Assembly: GCA_022842745.1 (NCBI GenBank) | Contig: JALHPA010000065.1 | Coordinates: 1-9,195, forward strand | Direction of reading: 5' to 3' | Length of the DNA stretch: 9,195 nt | Source of the DNA: Pirellulales bacterium | GTDB lineage: Bacteria; Planctomycetota; Planctomycetia; Pirellulales; JALHPA01 | Part shown: piece after piece, positions 6,375 to 9,195 of the stretch | Numbering within the stretch: the first letter of the stretch is position 1 | Layout of the letters: each line of letters begins with the position of its first letter | Notes under the pieces: generated by a model | Databases searched by the model: none | Seen by the model: only the letters and a program-made list of their open reading frames with translations | What the model was told of the DNA's origin: nothing | Position numbers and translations under genes: made by a program

Positions 6375-7334
6375 TTAGAGTGGGATCGGAAGCGGCGGCG
6401 CGGCGGGCTGCGCGCTGCTCGCGCCGGCAATGCTAGTGAGCGCGCGACGCGGATTGATCGAGGCGATGCGACGCAGATCCTCGTCGCTCAGTCCGAGGTG
6501 GGTCCGCAAGTTTTCGGCCACCCGGGGCATTCCGCAGGCCGAGCCGACCAAGTGGCTGCCATCGGGGGATCGCGCTACCAGGTCGGGACCAATTTCCAGC
6601 TTCCAGCGGCCGAGGGTGTAGCTGCCTGGCCCCAAGCCCGCCGGAGCGATGGCGTCCGTAACCAAGATAGCGCGCTCGATCCCCACTTTTTGAAGATAAT
6701 TTCCGAGGGCGAAGTAGGGGACGTGCGCACCGTCGGCGATAAACGAAATCCACAGCCGATCGGCCAGGCTAAGGGTCCTTTGAATGATGTTGTCGTGCCG
6801 GGGCAGAAGTGGCGGGCAGCCATTTCCTAGGTGCGTGAACAGGGAGAGACCCGCGTCGATGGCGGCGGACAGCTCAGCCAGAGTCGCGTTGGTGTGTCCC
6901 GCAGCGACTACGACTCCTTCCTTGACCAATCGGGAGATGACGGCGCTGTTGGGATCGGCCTCAGGCGCCAGGGTGAAGATGCGGGCCAATCCTTCGCAGG
7001 CTTCCCACAGGCGCATGGCATCCCGCTCGTTCGCGGTGCGGACGGCATCGCGGGGGTGCGCTCCTCGATAGCCGTCGTGGGGGCTGATGAATGGACCCTC
7101 GACGTGCAAGCCGGCGATCATTCGCTCCGCCAGGGGATCCTGTGCGCGGAGCCCGGCCAAGCGGCGCAGTCGGCGTTCCATGACCGGCAGATCGTCGGTA
7201 ATAATCGTCGGCAGGAATTGCTCGACGCCATCCCGTTGCAATGCCACGCAAGCTCTGTGCAGCTCTGGGGGGGCGAGTTCGTCTTGATTGAAATCGACGC
7301 CGCCGTAGCCGTTGACCTGGAGATCGAAGTACAT
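6375..7334 (-). CDS. nagA: N-acetylglucosamine-6-phosphate deacetylase, barrel-only form
   Basis: NagA hydrolyses N-acetylglucosamine-6-phosphate to glucosamine-6-phosphate and acetate. The 319-residue product opens directly with FDLQVNGYGGVDFN, equivalent to about residue 55 of E. coli NagA. Metal and catalytic residues are all present: Glu79 in HVEGPF, His147 in AAGHTNA, His168 in FTHLGNG, His204 in IADGAHV and Asp227 in VTDAIAPAG. The GSACGMPRVAENL segment (265-276 region) is also typical. The N-terminal strands and the C-terminal strand that build the small beta-sandwich of classical NagA are missing; the C-terminus is instead an Ala/Pro-rich tail. No in-frame ATG or GTG exists between the nagB stop (7367) and 7334, and the longer open frame (to 7595) runs antiframe through nagB with Arg/Pro-rich sequence, so it is rejected. 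The start has no clear Shine-Dalgarno. The gap to nagB is 32 bp, indicating one operon. Confidence 0.93.
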   Translation of the reverse strand: MYFDLQVNGYGGVDFNQDELAPPELHRACVALQRDGVEQFLPTIITDDLPVMERRLRRLAGLRAQDPLAERMIAGLHVEGPFISPHDGYRGAHPRDAVRTANERDAMRLWEACEGLARIFTLAPEADPNSAVISRLVKEGVVVAAGHTNATLAELSAAIDAGLSLFTHLGNGCPPLLPRHDNIIQRTLSLADRLWISFIADGAHVPYFALGNYLQKVGIERAILVTDAIAPAGLGPGSYTLGRWKLEIGPDLVARSPDGSHLVGSACGMPRVAENLRTHLGLSDEDLRRIASINPRRALTSIAGASSAQPAAPPLPIPL

Positions 7335-7366
7335 GGGTCGCGGGGGAAGCGGCGCGGACGTGGGTT

Positions 7367-8104
7367 CTATTCCAAGAACGAGGCCGAATCCCGGTCGAGG
7401 TACAAAGTCACATTCGGGTGCTGCTGCAGGATGGACGCTGGAGCGGCCGGAGAAACCGGTCCCTGGACGGCGTCGCGCACGGCCGCGGCCTTGCGTTTGT
7501 CTGGCACGACGCACACGACCGCCTTGCTCTTCATGATCTGCCGGATCGACATGCTGATGGCATGGGTGGGAACGTGTTCGAAGGTCGGGAACCATCCCTC
7601 GCCCAACTGCTGCCGGCGACAGGCCTCGTCGAGTTGCACGACCAGGTAAGGCTCATCGGTCTCGAAGTCGGCCGGGGGGTCATTGAACGCCAGGTGCCCA
7701 TTCTCTCCGATTCCCACGAAGGCCACGTCGATGGGATGTTGCCGCAGAATTGCCCCCACCCGCTGGCATTCGGCCCGCAGGTCTCCCTCGCCTTCGATAA
7801 AATGGAAGGCGCGAAGTGGAATCGGGAGGCGGGATACGAAACGCTGCCAAAGGTACAATCGAAACGAGGCGGGATGGGTGATTTCCAACCCGGCGTACTC
7901 GTCGAGATGGAAGCCCACTAGGCGGTTCCAAGGCATATCAGGTTGCCGCGAAAGCGAGTCCAATACTTCAAACTGCGAGGCGCCGGTGGCCACGATAAAA
8001 TTGGCGCGCCCGCTTAGCAGCGCGGCTTTACGCAAGAGGGCCGCCCCGTCGGAAGCGGCTTTCGCCCCGAGGACCTGTTTAGAATCAAAGACTTGAAGCT
8101 GCAT
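7367..8104 (-). CDS. nagB: Glucosamine-6-phosphate deaminase
   Basis: NagB converts glucosamine-6-phosphate to fructose-6-phosphate and ammonia, the step after NagA, linking amino sugars to glycolysis. The 245-residue protein shows the NagB/SugarP_isomerase pattern: the phosphate-loop segment ATGASQFE (39-46), FHLDEYAGL (65-73) with the active-site Asp68, and GIGENGHLAFNDPP (131-144) with the ring-opening His137. The acidic partner that is Glu148 in E. coli is Asp142 here. A conserved-looking VPDKRKAAAVRDA segment follows (200-212). The frame is open to a GTG at 8167, but that start would overlap the first codons of the divergent protease gene and add an unconserved stretch, so the ATG at 8104 is preferred. 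No strong ribosome site is visible. It is the first gene of the nagB-nagA-lactonase run; its promoter must lie in the 53-bp gap or inside the protease gene. A related sugar-phosphate isomerase role is possible but less likely next to nagA. Confidence 0.92.
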   Translation of the reverse strand: MQLQVFDSKQVLGAKAASDGAALLRKAALLSGRANFIVATGASQFEVLDSLSRQPDMPWNRLVGFHLDEYAGLEITHPASFRLYLWQRFVSRLPIPLRAFHFIEGEGDLRAECQRVGAILRQHPIDVAFVGIGENGHLAFNDPPADFETDEPYLVVQLDEACRRQQLGEGWFPTFEHVPTHAISMSIRQIMKSKAVVCVVPDKRKAAAVRDAVQGPVSPAAPASILQQHPNVTLYLDRDSASFLE

Positions 8105-8157
8105 GGCTGCGACCCCGAATCCGTAGCGGTCATCGTCCAGTGCCTGAAGACTAATCG
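8105..8157. other. Compact 53-bp divergent gap between nagB and the CPBP protease
   Basis: Two divergent starts lie only 53 bp apart, so at least one promoter must extend into the neighbouring coding sequence. No good -10 or -35 pair and no inverted-repeat operator was found here. If the GTG at 8167 were the real nagB start, the two genes would overlap by 10 bp head to head. Confidence 0.5.
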
Positions 8158-8790
8158 ATGCGCGCACTCGCTCCCAGCCCCGACCCCTTTCGCCTGACGG
8201 TGATTTTTGAGACCGGCCTGGCAGGGATCGCGCTGGCCGCGCGCGCGTTCGTGCCGCTGCCGGCCTGGGCTCTGGTCGGCGGAACGGCGTATGAGTTGGC
8301 CTGGGGAGTACTCGCGGCCGGGCCGCCGCTGGTGGGATTGGCGCTCTTCCGCCGGCTGTCGTGGGGCTGGTTTGGCGAGTTGAATCGAACGGTCAATCAG
8401 TTCCTGATCCCGCTCTTTCGGCCGTTGCCGGTCTGGAAGCTGGGAATGATCGCACTTTTGGCCGGCGTGGGCGAAGAACTGCTGTTTCGCGGCGTGCTGC
8501 AGCCGTTGTTGGCCGATTGGGCGGGCCGCACGGGGGGGCTGGTCATCACGAGCGTCGTTTTTGGTTTGGCCCACGCGGTCACATCGCTGTATGCCATCCT
8601 GGCGGGGCTGGCCAGCGCCTATCTGGGCTGGCTGGCCTACGAATTTGAAGGTCTGGCGGTCCCAATCGTGGCCCACGCCGTCTACGATTTTGCCGCACTG
8701 CTGATGTTGGTGCGACGCGGCAATTCGAAGCAGGGGGATGCTGCGCCGGACTCACTCGGCGCTGCGCCCCCAGCCCGGTTTGACGAGTAA
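8158..8790 (+). CDS. CPBP-family intramembrane metalloprotease
   Basis: This 210-residue integral membrane protein belongs to the CPBP (CAAX protease and bacteriocin-processing, Abi) family, the Rce1-like glutamate proteases that cut substrates within the membrane. Hydrophobic helices are visible at about 13-34, 38-64, 94-116, 126-144, 146-163 and 166-186. All three family motifs are present: GEELLFRG (105-112, EExxxR type, Glu106/Glu107/Arg111), FGLAH (135-139, His139) and HAVYD (173-177, His173/Asp177). The C-terminal 24 residues are polar and unconserved-looking. The substrate is unknown; bacterial members act in peptide processing, signalling or bacteriocin self-immunity, and nothing nearby points to one of these. 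The start at 8158 is the only ATG before the first helix and has only a weak GAAGA upstream. The gene is divergent from nagB and its last 39 bp overlap the end of the convergent methyltransferase gene. Confidence 0.93.
   Translation: MRALAPSPDPFRLTVIFETGLAGIALAARAFVPLPAWALVGGTAYELAWGVLAAGPPLVGLALFRRLSWGWFGELNRTVNQFLIPLFRPLPVWKLGMIALLAGVGEELLFRGVLQPLLADWAGRTGGLVITSVVFGLAHAVTSLYAILAGLASAYLGWLAYEFEGLAVPIVAHAVYDFAALLMLVRRGNSKQGDAAPDSLGAAPPARFDE
8743..8762. other. Hairpin in the convergent overlap, with the methyltransferase stop codon in its loop
   Basis: GCGCCG (8743-8748) and CGGCGC (8757-8762) form a 6-bp stem with an 8-nt loop. The loop holds the minus-strand TGA stop (8754-8752). GCTGCGCC also occurs as a direct repeat at 8740-8747 and 8761-8768. 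There is no T tract, so a terminator role is uncertain; the structure lies in coding sequence of the protease gene. Confidence 0.35.
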
Positions 8791-9195
8791 CATCTGGACG
8801 TCGTCGATCGAGCGTTCCAAGAATCCCGCCTCGCAATAGCAAAGATAGAAATCCCACATACGGATAAAGCTGTCCGTGTATCCCAGCCGTTTTACTTGCT
8901 CGATCGCTTGCCAAAATCGCTGGCGCCACGCGCGCAGCGTGCGCGCGTAGTGCGGGCCGATACTCTCCAAATGGGCCAGCCGCAAGTCCGAAGCGCAGGT
9001 CAGCGAGTCGCAAATTGCCGTGACGCTGGGCAGGCAGCCCCCGGGGAAGATATATCGCTGGATAAAGTCCACGCTTTTCGTGTATCCGGCGAACCGCTGA
9101 TCAGGAATGGTTATCGTTTGTAGGAGCATCTGCCCAGCTGGCCGCAGCACCCGCCCGCAGGTGGCGAAAAACTGGTCGAAATAGCGGTGGCCGAC
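8752..9195 (-). CDS. Cyclopropane-fatty-acyl-phospholipid synthase-like SAM methyltransferase, C-terminal part
   Basis: The frame is open to the right edge, giving the last 147 residues of a protein whose SAM-binding part lies outside the window. The sequence matches the C-terminal half of the CFA synthase family: VGHRYFDQFF, then MLLQTITIPDQRF, SVDFIQRYIFPGGCLPS, SDLRLAHLESIGPHYARTL, and RMWDFYLCYCEAGF near the end with the conserved Tyr. These enzymes transfer a methylene from SAM to double bonds of membrane phospholipid acyl chains, working at the inner membrane face. Many relatives in this group have not had their product established, so the precise lipid product is open, and the symbol cfa is withheld. 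An internal GTG at 9150 is not the start, since conserved residues precede it. The 3' end overlaps the CPBP gene by 39 bp, tail to tail. Confidence 0.9.
   Translation of the reverse strand, partial: VGHRYFDQFFATCGRVLRPAGQMLLQTITIPDQRFAGYTKSVDFIQRYIFPGGCLPSVTAICDSLTCASDLRLAHLESIGPHYARTLRAWRQRFWQAIEQVKRLGYTDSFIRMWDFYLCYCEAGFLERSIDDVQMLLVKPGWGRSAE

Noticed and set aside
6831..7649. Plus-strand open frame of 272 codons opposite nagA and nagB
   Set aside because: It spans two well-supported genes and their gap in antisense and shows no protein-family features.
8158..8790. CPBP/Abi protein as part of an anti-phage or bacteriocin system
   Set aside because: No toxin, leader peptide, transporter or defence gene lies next to it; neighbours are sugar and lipid metabolism genes, so a defence role is not supported.

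Overview
The window is GC-rich bacterial chromosome with ordinary protein genes, one tRNA and no sign of a mobile element, CRISPR array or prophage. Several traits together suggest a planctomycete, probably Pirellulales-like. These are a secreted TPR protein with a Pro/Ala-rich linker, an archaeal/eukaryotic-type prolyl-tRNA synthetase, a NagA that is only a barrel, a tRNA without encoded CCA, and many single genes in alternating orientation. This assignment is inference from gene style, not from a marker gene.

Layout, left to right. (1) 1-1462, minus: most of an exported family-5 solute-binding protein (oligopeptide/dipeptide ABC transporter type), running off the left edge. (2) 1463-1850: a divergent intergenic region with candidate promoters on both strands. 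(3) 1851-3002, plus: an exported protein with a Pro/Ala-rich linker and seven TPR repeats. (4) 3080-3331, minus: a small, unrecognised 83-residue protein convergent with the TPR gene. (5) 3332-3683: a gene-free stretch. (6) 3684-3758, plus: tRNA-His(GTG), followed by a short hairpin and then a strong intrinsic terminator. (7) 3907-5442, plus: proS. (8) 5498-8104, minus: a three-gene run transcribed nagB, then nagA, then a COG3618-type amidohydrolase/lactonase. (9) 8158-8790, plus: a CPBP-family intramembrane protease, divergent from nagB. (10) 8752-9195, minus: the C-terminal part of a cyclopropane-fatty-acyl-phospholipid synthase-like methyltransferase, running off the right edge and overlapping the protease gene tail to tail.

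How the genes work together. NagA deacetylates N-acetylglucosamine-6-phosphate and NagB deaminates the resulting glucosamine-6-phosphate to fructose-6-phosphate, so the minus-strand run is an amino-sugar catabolic or cell-wall recycling operon. The lactonase-like third gene hints at a second sugar, perhaps a deoxy-sugar, handled alongside. The solute-binding protein would feed a peptide importer whose other parts are outside the window. The remaining genes (tRNA-His, proS, protease, lipid methyltransferase) are housekeeping or membrane functions without a shared pathway. I found no convincing undescribed system. The most notable points are the reduced NagA, the loss of zinc ligands in ProRS, the small unknown protein, and hairpins at the ends of convergent genes.
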